Part shown: positions 26,825 to 37,157 of the stretch, piece after piece
How positions within the stretch are numbered: the stretch's first letter is position 1
Layout: each line of letters starts with the position of its first letter
DNA from: an uncultured Bacilli bacterium
Lineage (GTDB): Bacteria; Bacillota_I; Bacilli_A; RFN20; CAG-826
DNA length: 58,640 nucleotides
Assembly (NCBI GenBank): GCA_944327845.1
Contig: CALVHN010000007.1
Location: forward strand, 1 to 58,640
Direction: 5' to 3'
The notes under the pieces: generated by a model
Databases searched by the model: none
What the model saw: the letters and a program-made list of their open reading frames with translations, nothing else
Told to the model about the DNA's origin: nothing
Made by a program: the position numbers and the translations under genes

Positions 26825-27244
26825 TTATTCAGCAAATAAGTTAATTGTTTCGCCTTCTTTTAAACTAACAATAGCTTTTTTATATCCAGGAAGTGTTCCT
26901 TTATATCTGCTACCTCTGCTAGCATTTTTAGGATTTACATTAATAGTTGAAATTCCTTCAACATGTACTCCATAAATTCTTTCAATTGCTTTTCTAATTT
27001 CAGTTTTGCTACTACCTTTTTTAACAACGAATGTAAATTGGTTATTTTCTTGAGTAGCAGACATACTTTTTTCAGTAATAATTGGTTCAACGATTAAGTC
27101 ATAATCGTGAATTGTTGCTTTAGAAGTTGGTACTTTTACTTCTTCTTTTTTAGCTTTCTTTTTAGTAGTCTTCTTTGTTTCTTTTACTTCTTCATTAACA
27201 ACTTCTGTAGAAGTTTCAGCTTCGACTTTCTTCTTTCTTGGCAT
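26825..27244 (-). CDS. rplW: 50S ribosomal protein uL23 with N-terminal extension
   Basis: A 139-aa tunnel-exit protein that docks SRP and trigger factor. The core begins near residue 46 (DYDLIVEPIITEKSMS) and ends with ASRGSRYKGTLPGYKKAIVSL. About 45 Lys/Glu/Thr-rich residues precede it. One base overlaps the rplD stop (TAATG). Confidence 0.97.
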   Translation of the reverse strand: MPRKKKVEAETSTEVVNEEVKETKKTTKKKAKKEEVKVPTSKATIHDYDLIVEPIITEKSMSATQENNQFTFVVKKGSSKTEIRKAIERIYGVHVEGISTINVNPKNASRGSRYKGTLPGYKKAIVSLKEGETINLFAE

Positions 27245-27864
27245 TATTTAAGACCTCCTTCTAAAGTTTTAACATCATCGACAAGCATAAATACTTTGTC
27301 ACTATTTAATAAGTCATAAACAGATATGTTTTTATTAAAAGTTAATTTAACGTTCTTTAAATTGTTGCTTGCTTGGATGACTTTTTCATCACTTGAAACG
27401 AGTAAGGTTTTCTTGTTTTCTGATCCAAAAGCCCTTAAAACCTCAACCATTTCTTTAGTTTTTCCATTTACTGATAAACTATCTAAAACAACTAAGTTAT
27501 TAACTTTACTTGTAAGAGCACTTCTTAAAGCAAGGTTATGTTCTTTCTTATTTTGTTTTAATTTAAAGTTTTGAATACCAGTAGGTCCAAAGACTGTTCC
27601 ACCACCAACCCAGATAGGTGATCTTGAAGAACCAGCTCTTGCTCTACCAGTTCCTTTTTGCCTGAATGGTTTTTTACCACCACCACTAACTTCTGTTCTC
27701 TTTTTTGTTTTAGCTGTTGCTTGTCTCATATTTGCTTGATAGACAAGTACTGCATCAAACATAGCTTGTTCATTAATCTCTGCACCGAAGACATCACTTG
27801 AAACTTTTAGTGTTGATACTTCTTTTCCGTCTTGAGAATATACTGTTAAATTGATATCTGACAT
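27244..27864 (-). CDS. rplD: 50S ribosomal protein uL4
   Basis: A 206-aa protein. ATAKTKKRTEVSGGGKKPFR, GTGRARAGSSRSPIWVGGGTVFGP form the tunnel loop. In enterobacteria uL4 also represses the S10 operon; whether it acts on the structured leader here is unknown. Confidence 0.98.
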   Translation of the reverse strand: MSDINLTVYSQDGKEVSTLKVSSDVFGAEINEQAMFDAVLVYQANMRQATAKTKKRTEVSGGGKKPFRQKGTGRARAGSSRSPIWVGGGTVFGPTGIQNFKLKQNKKEHNLALRSALTSKVNNLVVLDSLSVNGKTKEMVEVLRAFGSENKKTLLVSSDEKVIQASNNLKNVKLTFNKNISVYDLLNSDKVFMLVDDVKTLEGGLK

Positions 27865-27879
27865 AGATTTCTCCTTTCA

Positions 27880-28572
27880 CTAATTAGCTTCAGCAACTAC
27901 AGGTGTTCTATTAATAATTGCTTGAACTTGTGTTGGGTGTTTAATGTTTTTAACACTTGTTCTAATTTTAACGATTGATTTTTTAGGTCCTGGGACTCCG
28001 CCTTTAACAAGAATATAATTCTTATCTTTATTAACAGAAACGATAACTTGAGCTAAAACTGTTGCGGATTGATTTCCCATGTGTCCAGACATTTTCTTAC
28101 CAGGGATGACTCTGTTGTTGCATCTACCATTATTAGCAAATGAACCTTGTCCTCTATGATATCCAGAACCATGTCCTTTAGGTCCAATTTTATGTCCCCA
28201 TCTTTTAATGACACCAGCGTATCCTCTACCTTTTGAAGTTCCAATAATATCAACTAAATCATTTTCTTTGAAGATATCACAGGTAACTGATGAACCAACT
28301 TGGAATTGTTTCATTTCATCACCCTTTAATTCAAATAATTCAGCTTTTGTATCAACTCCTGCTTTATGGAAGATACCTTTTTCGCAGTTATTAAGATTCT
28401 TTTCTTTTTTATCTTCGTAACCGACTTGAATTGCTTCATAGCCATCTTTTTCTAAAGTTTTGACTTGAGTTACAACGTTTGGTAAGACTTCAATAACAGT
28501 GACAGCATACATTGTTCCATCTTCTGCATAAACTTGAGTCATACCCATTTTACGACCAATGATTTCTTTCAT
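27880..28572 (-). CDS. rplC: 50S ribosomal protein uL3
   Basis: A 230-aa early-assembly protein. MKEIIGRKMGMTQVYAEDG, GTSKGRGYAGVIKRWGHK and GSFANNGRCNNRVIPGKKMSGHMG are diagnostic. Second gene of the operon. Confidence 0.98.
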   Translation of the reverse strand: MKEIIGRKMGMTQVYAEDGTMYAVTVIEVLPNVVTQVKTLEKDGYEAIQVGYEDKKEKNLNNCEKGIFHKAGVDTKAELFELKGDEMKQFQVGSSVTCDIFKENDLVDIIGTSKGRGYAGVIKRWGHKIGPKGHGSGYHRGQGSFANNGRCNNRVIPGKKMSGHMGNQSATVLAQVIVSVNKDKNYILVKGGVPGPKKSIVKIRTSVKNIKHPTQVQAIINRTPVVAEAN

Positions 28573-28587
28573 CTTGTCTTACCCTCC

Positions 28588-28899
28588 TTATAACTTAACA
28601 TCAATATCAACACCACTTGGAAGATCAAGCTTTTCTAAAGCAGCTATTGTTTCTCTCTTTGGATTGATAACATCGATAATTCTTTTGTGTGTTCTAATTT
28701 CAAATTGTTCACGAGAATCCTTATCTTTGTGAACAGCTCTTAAGATTGTATAAACTTGTCTCTCTGTAGGAAGAGGGATAGGTCCAACAACACGAGCACC
28801 TGTATTAGAAATTGCGCTTACTATTTTCTCTACAGCCATATCGAGGGAGCTGTGATCATAAGCTTGCAAACGTACTCTAATTTTTTCTACTTTTGCCAT
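28588..28899 (-). CDS. rpsJ: 30S ribosomal protein uS10
   Basis: A 103-aa protein, first gene of the S10-spc-alpha unit; also Nus[21 protein letters not shown] begins the frame, and [12 protein letters not shown] and [12 protein letters not shown] follow. AAAGGAG lies before ATG 28899; the frame continues 8 codons upstream to 28923 without a ribosome site. Confidence 0.98.
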   Translation of the reverse strand: MAKVEKIRVRLQAYDHSSLDMAVEKIVSAISNTGARVVGPIPLPTERQVYTILRAVHKDKDSREQFEIRTHKRIIDVINPKRETIAALEKLDLPSGVDIDVKL

Positions 28900-29026
28900 G
28901 AATTTTCTCCTTTCTATTTCCACAATGCTTGTTTCGCATTCAATACGAATTCCCTGATACGTTTCATGACAACGCCTGTGGGTGTATCAGCAACCTCGCA
29001 TATCAACAGCGCTTACAAGCTAAAAA
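28900..29026 (-). promoter_or_regulatory. structured leader of the S10 operon
   Basis: About 120 nt between the promoter and rpsJ. A 7-bp outer stem pairs CTGATAC (28954-28960) with GTATCAG (28984-28990), enclosing 23 bases; a second small hairpin AATGC/GCATT lies nearer the gene. This could serve autoregulation, as known for S10 leaders bound by uL4 in enterobacteria. The repressor here is unknown. Confidence 0.5.
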
Positions 29027-29056
29027 ATCATACTATATTATAGATATATATGTCAA
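29027..29056 (-). promoter_or_regulatory. promoter of the S10 operon
   Basis: On the reverse strand TTGACA (29056-29051), an 18-base spacer and TATGAT (29032-29027). Perfect -35 box; the only strong promoter found upstream of 15 kb of ribosomal genes. Confidence 0.75.
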
Positions 29057-29086
29057 ACTGTTTTTAAAAAATATTATTTATAATTT

Positions 29087-30115
29087 TTAAAACAGATTTA
29101 TGCGATTATTTTGAATGAATTTTTGCTCTTCTTCAAGTAGAATTTTCTGATATTTTTTGTTGCTAATGAGTGTTAAAAATACTGAAGAAATTTCATTCAA
29201 TATTGTTTCTTTATTTTTTGAAATATTTAACCCTTTATCTACCTCATCAAGGTATAGTAAATACTTAAAATCATTAACTTTTCGTCCATTAACATTTTTA
29301 TAATTAATCAATTTTCCAATTTTTTTTGCTTCTTTAATTGCTAAATCTTTAATTTCGTTATTTGAAATGTTAGTCTCTACACTATTAGCTATATGAAATA
29401 TAGTTTTGTCGGATCTAGAATTAATAATTTTAAAAAGTGTTTCAGTAACATCATTTACATTAATCCATTCTCGATAATAACTTCCATCACCATACAAAAT
29501 TAAACTTTCGTCTTTAATAATTTTAAGTGAAAAATTTGGAATTAGTTTATCTACTGTTTGTTGTAAACCAAAAACATTGCTGCATCGAGAAATTGTTAAG
29601 TGCTTTAGTTTATCTTTTTTTAATAAACAATATTCATCCGCCATTGCTTTACTTTTAGCATAAGGATTTTGAGGATTAAGTTTAGAATCGATCTTAAAAC
29701 CAATAGAATCCTTTTCAAAATATGGTCCATAAACTTCATCTGTTGAAAACTGATGAAAATGATTAACCTTATATTTAATTGATAAATCAATTAGATTTTT
29801 TGTTCCAATAAAATTTGAATTATAAAAAATCTCTTCATTTTTAAAAGAGTAGTCAACACTTGTTTCAGCTGCAAAATTAATAACTAAGTCAAAAGAAAAT
29901 TGACTAAATATTTCTTCTAACTTGGTTCTATTAAAAATATCGCATTCCAAAAATTTTACTTTATTAGACTCATTAAACTTATTTAAATTTTCTTTTCTTC
30001 CAGATGAATTAAAAATATCAATAATTATAAGATTATCAAAACAATATTTTTCGATTAAATATTTAGCGAAGTTTGAGCCAATAAAACCAAGTCCACCAGT
30101 AAGTAATATATTCAT
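29087..30115 (-). CDS. NAD-dependent sugar-nucleotide epimerase/dehydratase (RfbB-like)
   Basis: A 342-aa extended short-chain dehydrogenase. N-terminal NAD fold ILLTGGLGFIGSNFAKYL, catalytic STDEVYG and YAKSK (Tyr-x3-Lys), and REWINVNDVTE. It resembles dTDP-glucose 4,6-dehydratase, which makes the 4-keto-6-deoxy sugar for rhamnose-type glycans; the product cannot be fixed without other pathway genes, which are not here. It pairs with the DUF4422 gene upstream (10-base gap), a surface-glycan pair between the S10 and queuosine operons. Confidence 0.8.
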   Translation of the reverse strand: MNILLTGGLGFIGSNFAKYLIEKYCFDNLIIIDIFNSSGRKENLNKFNESNKVKFLECDIFNRTKLEEIFSQFSFDLVINFAAETSVDYSFKNEEIFYNSNFIGTKNLIDLSIKYKVNHFHQFSTDEVYGPYFEKDSIGFKIDSKLNPQNPYAKSKAMADEYCLLKKDKLKHLTISRCSNVFGLQQTVDKLIPNFSLKIIKDESLILYGDGSYYREWINVNDVTETLFKIINSRSDKTIFHIANSVETNISNNEIKDLAIKEAKKIGKLINYKNVNGRKVNDFKYLLYLDEVDKGLNISKNKETILNEISSVFLTLISNKKYQKILLEEEQKFIQNNRINLF

Positions 30116-30125
30116 TTTTTTAAAA

Positions 30126-30869
30126 TTAAGCGCTTTTTGCGGGTTTTTTATTTAATTTCGAGGATTTTTTATATTTAAAATCAAAACAAACAAAACTCTG
30201 TTTTGCCTTTAAATTATTCTTTTTAACAAAGACATTAACTAATCTTTCAGCTAAAAAACCAATATAACGATTAATATCTAACTCTTTTTTATCATCGATA
30301 GTTAAAGCTTTTTGATAAACATAATTTAATACCGGAAAAATAAAATTACAAAATTCATCAAAATTCTTTTTAGAGGTAACAAGCATATTAAAAAATGAAA
30401 GACTATGCCATTCCATAACTTCATAAAAGGATTCTAAATAATCTGGCTTTACTGTCTTTATCGCTTCTTCTAATAAAATATAAGAATACTTGCCATGATA
30501 TTTAATCATATGTTTTTTTACAGTTAAAACACCCATCCAATATCTAATTGGAAGTATAACGTCATATTTTTTTATTTTTTTTTCAAAATATTCCTTCTTT
30601 CTAATTTGAAAAAATGCTGACTTAAAAATTCTACGATAATGTCCTATTCCAATAATATCAGCTTGAATATTTTTATAAATATAATAAATTCCTGTTAGTT
30701 CACAATAGGAATAATTTAAATTTCCAATGTTATCGCCAACATTATCAACTAAATCATCTTCTTCTTTTAATTTACTTGAGTTTGGACCTACATAAATTAT
30801 CTTTCGATCTTTATATAAATTTGATATTAACTTCTTATGAGAAATTAAAAATAACTTTGTTTCACTCAT
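30126..30869 (-). CDS. DUF4422 glycosyltransferase-like protein
   Basis: About 247 aa. Pattern of DUF4422: FLISHKK near the start, IYVGPNS, DNVGDNIGNLNYSYCELTGIYYIYKN, GIGHYRRIF, and FNMLVTSKKNF...GFLAERLVNVFV. Such proteins occur in capsule and cell-wall glycan clusters, as presumed glycosyltransferases. The frame extends to TTG 30887, but TATAAT lies 6 bases upstream of ATG 30869, with no Shine-Dalgarno, indicating a leaderless start. The Lys-rich C-terminus is low-complexity. Confidence 0.75.
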   Translation of the reverse strand: MSETKLFLISHKKLISNLYKDRKIIYVGPNSSKLKEEDDLVDNVGDNIGNLNYSYCELTGIYYIYKNIQADIIGIGHYRRIFKSAFFQIRKKEYFEKKIKKYDVILPIRYWMGVLTVKKHMIKYHGKYSYILLEEAIKTVKPDYLESFYEVMEWHSLSFFNMLVTSKKNFDEFCNFIFPVLNYVYQKALTIDDKKELDINRYIGFLAERLVNVFVKKNNLKAKQSFVCFDFKYKKSSKLNKKPAKSA

Positions 30870-31047
30870 GTTTAAATTATAATACAATTTTTAGTGATGA
30901 AAAATTACAAAAGAAAAATAATTAAACTAAAAACCAAGAAAAATATCAAAATTCGATAAAAAACATGTGATTTGCAAGCTTTTTAAAATTTATAGTAAAT
31001 ATTTAGTTTTAAATTAGTATGTTAATTCAGGTAAAAATAACAATTAA

Positions 31048-31662
31048 TTATCTTTTTGAAAATTCACAGCCACAGTAATTTTGACGATAAATTTTATACT
31101 TTTCTGCTAACAAAGAGCCAAATTTTTGACCATTATTCTTTTTAAAATCAAATATTATGAATTCAGAAGGATATTCTTCTTCTAATTCTTTACCTAAAGT
31201 ATTAATGTAATCTGAATTTTTATTCTTCGAAACAGACATAACTGTAGAAACATATGGGATTTCATATGTTTTTGCATATTTAAAGAGATTAATCATCCTT
31301 TTTTTGATACACAAATCACAACGTTTTCCCATCTCTTTTTCATTTTTGTAAGGTATTAAATCTTTTTTAAATTCTTCATAATTATATTGATCAACAATAA
31401 TATTAATTTTCTTGTTAAATTTGTTTTCAATCTCAAAAACATATTGTTTTAACGCATCTAATCGTTTATTAAATTCCTCATAAGGATAAATATTAGAATT
31501 AGAAAAAAATATAGTTATATCAAATCTATCAATTAAATAAACTAAAGGAAAGCAAGAGCAAGCACCACAACAAACATGTAATAAAATATGTGGTTTTTTT
31601 GAAGTCATATTAGCTTCAATTTTATTTATTTGCTCAAAACTTTCTAATAAATAATTAATCAT
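31048..31662 (-). CDS. queH: epoxyqueuosine reductase QueH
   Basis: Reduces epoxyqueuosine to queuosine in tRNA, a non-homologous replacement of QueG (DUF208). The 204-aa protein has HVCCGACSC near residue 28, GKRCDLC and a C-terminal YCGCEFS; these Cys residues hold an iron-sulfur centre. It overlaps queA by 8 bases and completes a tgt-queA-queH unit. Confidence 0.94.
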   Translation of the reverse strand: MINYLLESFEQINKIEANMTSKKPHILLHVCCGACSCFPLVYLIDRFDITIFFSNSNIYPYEEFNKRLDALKQYVFEIENKFNKKINIIVDQYNYEEFKKDLIPYKNEKEMGKRCDLCIKKRMINLFKYAKTYEIPYVSTVMSVSKNKNSDYINTLGKELEEEYPSEFIIFDFKKNNGQKFGSLLAEKYKIYRQNYCGCEFSKR

Positions 31663-32713
31663 TTAAATTATCCTTGTAATTATATTTCCCATAAATAAAC
31701 ATCGCATCTCCAAACGAGAAAAAGCGATATTTTTCTTTAACAGCATAATTATAAACTTCTAGTGTAAATTTTCTTCCTATAAATGCGCTTACAAGCATAA
31801 TTAAACTTGATTTAGGTAAATGAAAATTAGTAATTAATCCATCAATTGTTTTATATTCATAACCTGGTGAAATAAATATATTTGTCGATGATTTTTCTTC
31901 TTTAAATTCATTATATTTATTAAAGTTGGCTTCTAAAGTTCTAACTGAAGTTGTTCCAATTGCTATGATTCTTCTACCTTCTTTTTTTGCTAAATTTAGT
32001 GATTCTGCAGCGTTTTTAGAAATTTCATAAGTTTCTTCATGCATTTTATGATCTTTAGTATCATTAACTTTAATTGGTCTAAAAGTTCCTAATCCAATAT
32101 TTAAAGTAATATCAACAATTTCAACGCCTTTATTTTTTAAGGCATCTATTAATTCATTTGTGAAATGAAAACCGGCAGTAGGTGCAGCTGCTGAACCACT
32201 AACTTTAGCATATACTGTTTGATAATCATTATTATTTGAAACTTGTTTATGAATATAAGGAGGAAGAGGCATTAAACCGATTTTATCTAATTCTTCTAAA
32301 AAAATACCTTTATAGTAAAACTTAATATGTCGTATTCCTTCGTCTAAAACTTTAACACATTTTCCAACTAAAATATCATCTTTAAAATGAATTATTGTAT
32401 CAACTTTAATAGTTTTAGCATTGCCACATAAACATTCATATACATCATTACCTAGATCATTTAAAAGTAAAACCTCTACTTTTGCATTTGTTTTATCTTT
32501 AATTCCATATAATCTAGCTGGAATAACTTTAGTATTATTTCTAACTAAAACATCGCCTTTATTTAAATAATCTATGATGTTTTTAAATGTAGAATTTTTA
32601 TACGTTTTATTTTCTCTATCAATTAAAAGTAAACGACAATCATCTCTTTTTTCAGTAGGTGATTGTGCAATTAACTCTAATGGTAGATCATAATCAAATA
32701 ATTCAACATTCAT
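31655..32713 (-). CDS. queA: S-adenosylmethionine:tRNA ribosyltransferase-isomerase
   Basis: Adds the epoxycyclopentanediol group from SAM to preQ1 in tRNA. About 352 aa. Typical motifs: DYDLPLELIAQSPTEKRDDCRLL, TAGFHFTNELI, LNIGLGTFRPIK, and FHLPKSSLIMLVSAF. The frame runs to 32734, but GAGAGG suits ATG 32713, which starts just past the tgt stop. Confidence 0.97.
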   Translation of the reverse strand: MNVELFDYDLPLELIAQSPTEKRDDCRLLLIDRENKTYKNSTFKNIIDYLNKGDVLVRNNTKVIPARLYGIKDKTNAKVEVLLLNDLGNDVYECLCGNAKTIKVDTIIHFKDDILVGKCVKVLDEGIRHIKFYYKGIFLEELDKIGLMPLPPYIHKQVSNNNDYQTVYAKVSGSAAAPTAGFHFTNELIDALKNKGVEIVDITLNIGLGTFRPIKVNDTKDHKMHEETYEISKNAAESLNLAKKEGRRIIAIGTTSVRTLEANFNKYNEFKEEKSSTNIFISPGYEYKTIDGLITNFHLPKSSLIMLVSAFIGRKFTLEVYNYAVKEKYRFFSFGDAMFIYGKYNYKDNLND

Positions 32714-32714
32714 C

Positions 32715-33857
<1,143 letters not shown>

Positions 33858-33909
33858 TTATTCCAATCTTAATAATTAATGTTATTTTATAAAGACACAC
33901 ATTAAATTA

Positions 33910-33935
33910 AAAGAGCTATATTTAAATAGCTCTTT
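33910..33935 (-). terminator. intrinsic terminator after rpsI
   Basis: AAAGAGCTAT/ATAGCTCTTT 10-bp stem with a 6-base loop, followed on the reverse strand by a T-rich tail. Ends rplM-rpsI. Confidence 0.8.
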
Positions 33936-33963
33936 AAATTTAATAAATAGTCTAGTAAAAAGA

Positions 33964-34356
33964 TTAACGTTTTGAGAATTGTGGAGCTCTTCTTGCTTTT
34001 TTAAGACCGTATTTCTTTCTTTCTTTGCTTCTTGCATCACGAGTTAACATACCATTAACTTTTAATGATTTACGATCTTCGCCAGCTTCTAATAATGCTC
34101 TTGCGATACCTAATCTTAAAGCACCTGCTTGTCCAGAAAATCCGCCACCTTTAACAGTAGCTTTAACATCATATTTTCCTTCAACACCTAAAATTGTAAG
34201 AGGTTGTTTTAAATCTAAAACTAATGTAGCTTGTGGGAAGTATTGATCAACAGGAGTATCATTAACAACAATATTACCTTTTCCAGGTTTTACAAATACT
34301 CTTGCAACACTACTTTTACGTCTACCAGTTCCGTAATATTCCTTCTTTGTAGCCAT
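33964..34356 (-). CDS. rpsI: 30S ribosomal protein uS9
   Basis: A 130-aa head protein whose C-terminal tail ([13 protein letters not shown]) reaches the P site. [19 protein letters not shown] and [19 protein letters not shown] identify it. Starts 2 bases after rplM. Confidence 0.98.
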   Translation of the reverse strand: MATKKEYYGTGRRKSSVARVFVKPGKGNIVVNDTPVDQYFPQATLVLDLKQPLTILGVEGKYDVKATVKGGGFSGQAGALRLGIARALLEAGEDRKSLKVNGMLTRDARSKERKKYGLKKARRAPQFSKR

Positions 34357-34357
34357 A

Positions 34358-34816
34358 TTACTTATTACCTCCTAAGTTTTTAAATTCAAGAACTTCTGGT
34401 TTTTGAGCTTCATGTTTATGATTTGCATCTTTATAAACAAATAACTTTTTAATCATAGCTCTTCCTAATCTACCTTTAGGCATCATTCCCCAAACAGCTC
34501 TTTTGAATAACTCTTCAGGATATTTATCAAGCATTTCTTTAAGAGTTCTTGTTCTCATACCACCATTGTATCCACTAACATTGTAATATTTTTTATTAGT
34601 CATCTTTGCTGAACTTGAAAATACTACTTTATCGCAATTAATAACGATAATAAAATCACCACAATCTTGATTTGGAGTCCAAGATGGTTTTTCTTTACCC
34701 ATTAAGTAAACTGCTACATCACTAACTAAACGACCGAAAGTTTTACCTGTAGCATCAACAACATACCATTTACGAGTAATTTCTTCTTTTTTTAAACTAG
34801 TTGTTTCTCTATTCAT
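34358..34816 (-). CDS. rplM: 50S ribosomal protein uL13
   Basis: A 152-aa early-assembly protein. [47 protein letters not shown] and [17 protein letters not shown] are typical. Strong promoter and a 5'-end hairpin leader. Confidence 0.98.
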   Translation of the reverse strand: MNRETTSLKKEEITRKWYVVDATGKTFGRLVSDVAVYLMGKEKPSWTPNQDCGDFIIVINCDKVVFSSSAKMTNKKYYNVSGYNGGMRTRTLKEMLDKYPEELFKRAVWGMMPKGRLGRAMIKKLFVYKDANHKHEAQKPEVLEFKNLGGNK

Positions 34817-34878
34817 ACAATCAATTTCCTTTCTATATTCAGTCTTACCGGGACAAAAATTTTCTTAGAAATCGTGTC
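34817..34878 (-). promoter_or_regulatory. leader hairpin of rplM (L13-leader-like)
   Basis: The mRNA should begin near 34878. It folds as GACA-ATTT / AAAT-TGTC between 34878 and 34852, followed by the ribosome site. Position and size resemble the L13 leader of Bacilli; equivalence is an inference. Confidence 0.45.
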
Positions 34879-34884
34879 TAAAAG

Positions 34885-34913
34885 ATTATATTATTTCTTA
34901 ATAAATGTGTAAA
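34885..34913 (-). promoter_or_regulatory. promoter of rplM-rpsI
   Basis: Reverse strand TTTACA (34913-34908), 17-base spacer and TATAAT (34890-34885). Confidence 0.75.
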
Positions 34914-34931
34914 GGAATTTTTATATAAAAA

Positions 34932-34974
34932 TGAGGTTTTTAAAACGAATTAGTAAGCCTAATTCAGTCCTCCA
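34932..34974 (-). terminator. possible terminator after the PPi-PFK gene
   Basis: Nested stems: inner GAATTAG/CTAATTC (34947-34953, 34959-34965) and outer GAGG/CCTC, then TTTTT on the reverse strand. The outer stem is short, so efficiency is uncertain. Confidence 0.35.
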
Positions 34975-35037
34975 TTATCTTAATTATTCTAAAATATTTT
35001 TAGCTTCTTTTTAAAAAATAAAAATTTTAATTTAATC

Positions 35038-36228
35038 TTAATTAAAGTATTTATTTAAATAAACATCTAATATTCCATCTTTAGAATCTATTAAAGGTAA
35101 GATGTAATTGATATATTCAGGTTTTATTGTTGATTTTTTTGTATCAATATATTCTAAAGGAAGATATTTAACTTTATTAGCAATTTGATCAATATTTACA
35201 AAATCAAAATAAAATTTATCGTCTTTCTTTTTAATGACTGCTACTTTATTTGTAATACCTTTAATTGCTGATTTTAAGGCAAAACTTGATAAATTAATCG
35301 CCATTTTTTGTTCAAAACGAGATGAAATAATTGAATTAGCTCTTTGAAGCAATGACAATTCAAAATATCTTGTTGGAAAGTTTAATTTTTCTTTAATGAT
35401 ATTTGCTAAACTAATCGCGACTCCACCAAGTTGAGGATGATTAAAAGCATCAATATTATTATTTTGAATAAAATCATTATCCTTTGATTTTATTCCTTCA
35501 CTAACCACTACTAAACAATGTTTCTTTTTAGTGTAAATATCTTTTACTTTTTTTATAAAATCTTCTAAATCAAACGTTACTTCAGGAACATAAATTAAGT
35601 CAGGAGAGAGATTTTTAACTTTTGCACAAATTGAAGAAGCAGCTAAAAATCCACTTTCTCTGCCCATTGTTTCAATGATATTAACTCTTCCAGTTTCATA
35701 AGAAAGATCATCTAATGCAATTTCAACAACACTATTAATAATAAATTTTGCACTGCTAGCAAACCCTAATGAAAATTCACTTTCCATTAAATCATTATCA
35801 ATAGTTTTGTTAATTCCAATACAGTTACATTGATAATTATTCTCAATTAAAAATTTTGAGATTTTATTGATGGTATCCATTGAATCATTACCACCGTTAT
35901 AGAAAAAATATCGAATGTTATATTTTTTAAATTGTTCTAAAATAAATTGAAAAGTTGCTAAATCCTCATTAATTTCTTTTAATTTATAACGATTACTACC
36001 GAATGCTGCACCAGGAGTATTAACTAATTTTTTTAAGTTTTTAGAATTGATAATTTCAATTAAATCATCATTTAATAATCCTTTAATTCCATAATGCATC
36101 GCATAAACTTTATCTACATATTTTGATTTAAAAGCTTCTTTAAATAAACCATACGCGGAAGAATTAATAATACTTGTAGGTCCTCCGCTTTGACCATAAA
36201 GTAAATTTCCTTTTAATTTTGTATTCAT
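35038..36228 (-). CDS. pfp: pyrophosphate-dependent 6-phosphofructokinase
   Basis: Phosphorylates fructose 6-phosphate in glycolysis. The 396-aa protein starts with YGQSGGPTSIINSS, and has GGNDSMDT (residues 112-119) and KTIDND (141-146). The Asp after GGN and the Lys before TIDND are the marks of PPi-users; ATP enzymes have GGDGS. MGRESGFLA follows. So PPi is the likely donor, known from the family and not tested. No Shine-Dalgarno; TATCAT 7 bases before ATG 36228 suggests a leaderless start. Confidence 0.88.
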   Translation of the reverse strand: MNTKLKGNLLYGQSGGPTSIINSSAYGLFKEAFKSKYVDKVYAMHYGIKGLLNDDLIEIINSKNLKKLVNTPGAAFGSNRYKLKEINEDLATFQFILEQFKKYNIRYFFYNGGNDSMDTINKISKFLIENNYQCNCIGINKTIDNDLMESEFSLGFASSAKFIINSVVEIALDDLSYETGRVNIIETMGRESGFLAASSICAKVKNLSPDLIYVPEVTFDLEDFIKKVKDIYTKKKHCLVVVSEGIKSKDNDFIQNNNIDAFNHPQLGGVAISLANIIKEKLNFPTRYFELSLLQRANSIISSRFEQKMAINLSSFALKSAIKGITNKVAVIKKKDDKFYFDFVNIDQIANKVKYLPLEYIDTKKSTIKPEYINYILPLIDSKDGILDVYLNKYFN

Positions 36229-36320
36229 ACCTAAAATGATACAGGAAAAAAATAATAATTGTGTTAAATAAAGATTAAAAATTATATTTTTAAATATAAT
36301 TATTTAGTAAAATTATTGAT

Positions 36321-37157
36321 GTGAAAAAATATCGTGATTTATCAAAAAGAACAAAGTTTATTATTAAATTAGTTATTTCTTGCGTTGTAATAATAGGAAT
36401 AATTCTTGGTTTATATTTTTTATTTAAACATTTTGGTATTTTAGATATAACTCAAGAACAACTTCAAGAATATATTGAAGGTTTTGGAGTTTGGGCTCCT
36501 TTAATTTTTATTTTAATTTCTTTCCTTCAAGTTACATTTGTTCCGATCCCATCGAGCATTTCAATTATTGTTGGATCATTTTTATTTGGTTTTTGGCCTT
36601 CATTTTTCTATTCATTTATTGGAATTTTTCTTGGATCAATTCTTGCTTTTTTATTAGGTAAATTTATTGGAAGGCCATTTGTTAATTGGGTAGCTGGAGG
36701 AAAAGAAACAGTTGATAAATATCTTTTAAAAATGAAAGGTAAAGAAAAAATTGTAGTTTTCTTTATGTTTTTATTCCCATTTTTTCCGGATGACTTAATT
36801 TGTGCAATATGTGGAATCCTGCCGATTTCTTGGTTATTTTTTATTGCGACACAAATTATTACCAGAACAACTTCTATACTTGGAAACCTATTGTTTTTAA
36901 GTGGGGAATTTATTCCTTATAACGAGCCTTGGGGAATTGCAACAATTGTTATTTTATGCGTTTTAGGTGTTGCAGCTTTCTTAATTTGTTTAAAATTTTC
37001 CGACCAAATTAATGCATTATTTGATAAATTTACTTCTTGGTTAAGTTCTAAATTTCAAAAGAATAAATCTATTAACAAAACAGAAATATCTAATAATTTA
37101 ACAGAAAACCATGCAAATCCTGATGAAAATTCAAAAAAAGAAAATCAGGAAAAATAA
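36321..37157 (+). CDS. TVP38/TMEM64 (VTT-domain) membrane protein
   Basis: A 278-aa protein with about six membrane segments. VTFVPIPSSISIIVGSFLFG, SFIGIFLGSILAFLLGKFIGR and FPFFPDDLICAICGILPISW are the VTT/SNARE-associated pattern of the DedA-related group, linked to lipid scrambling or membrane homeostasis. The C-terminus is a polar Asn/Lys tail. Start is GTG 36321; the ATG two bases before is out of frame. TAAAAT lies 7 bases upstream, no Shine-Dalgarno. The stop touches the galU stop (tail to tail). Confidence 0.87.
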   Translation: MKKYRDLSKRTKFIIKLVISCVVIIGIILGLYFLFKHFGILDITQEQLQEYIEGFGVWAPLIFILISFLQVTFVPIPSSISIIVGSFLFGFWPSFFYSFIGIFLGSILAFLLGKFIGRPFVNWVAGGKETVDKYLLKMKGKEKIVVFFMFLFPFFPDDLICAICGILPISWLFFIATQIITRTTSILGNLLFLSGEFIPYNEPWGIATIVILCVLGVAAFLICLKFSDQINALFDKFTSWLSSKFQKNKSINKTEISNNLTENHANPDENSKKENQEK

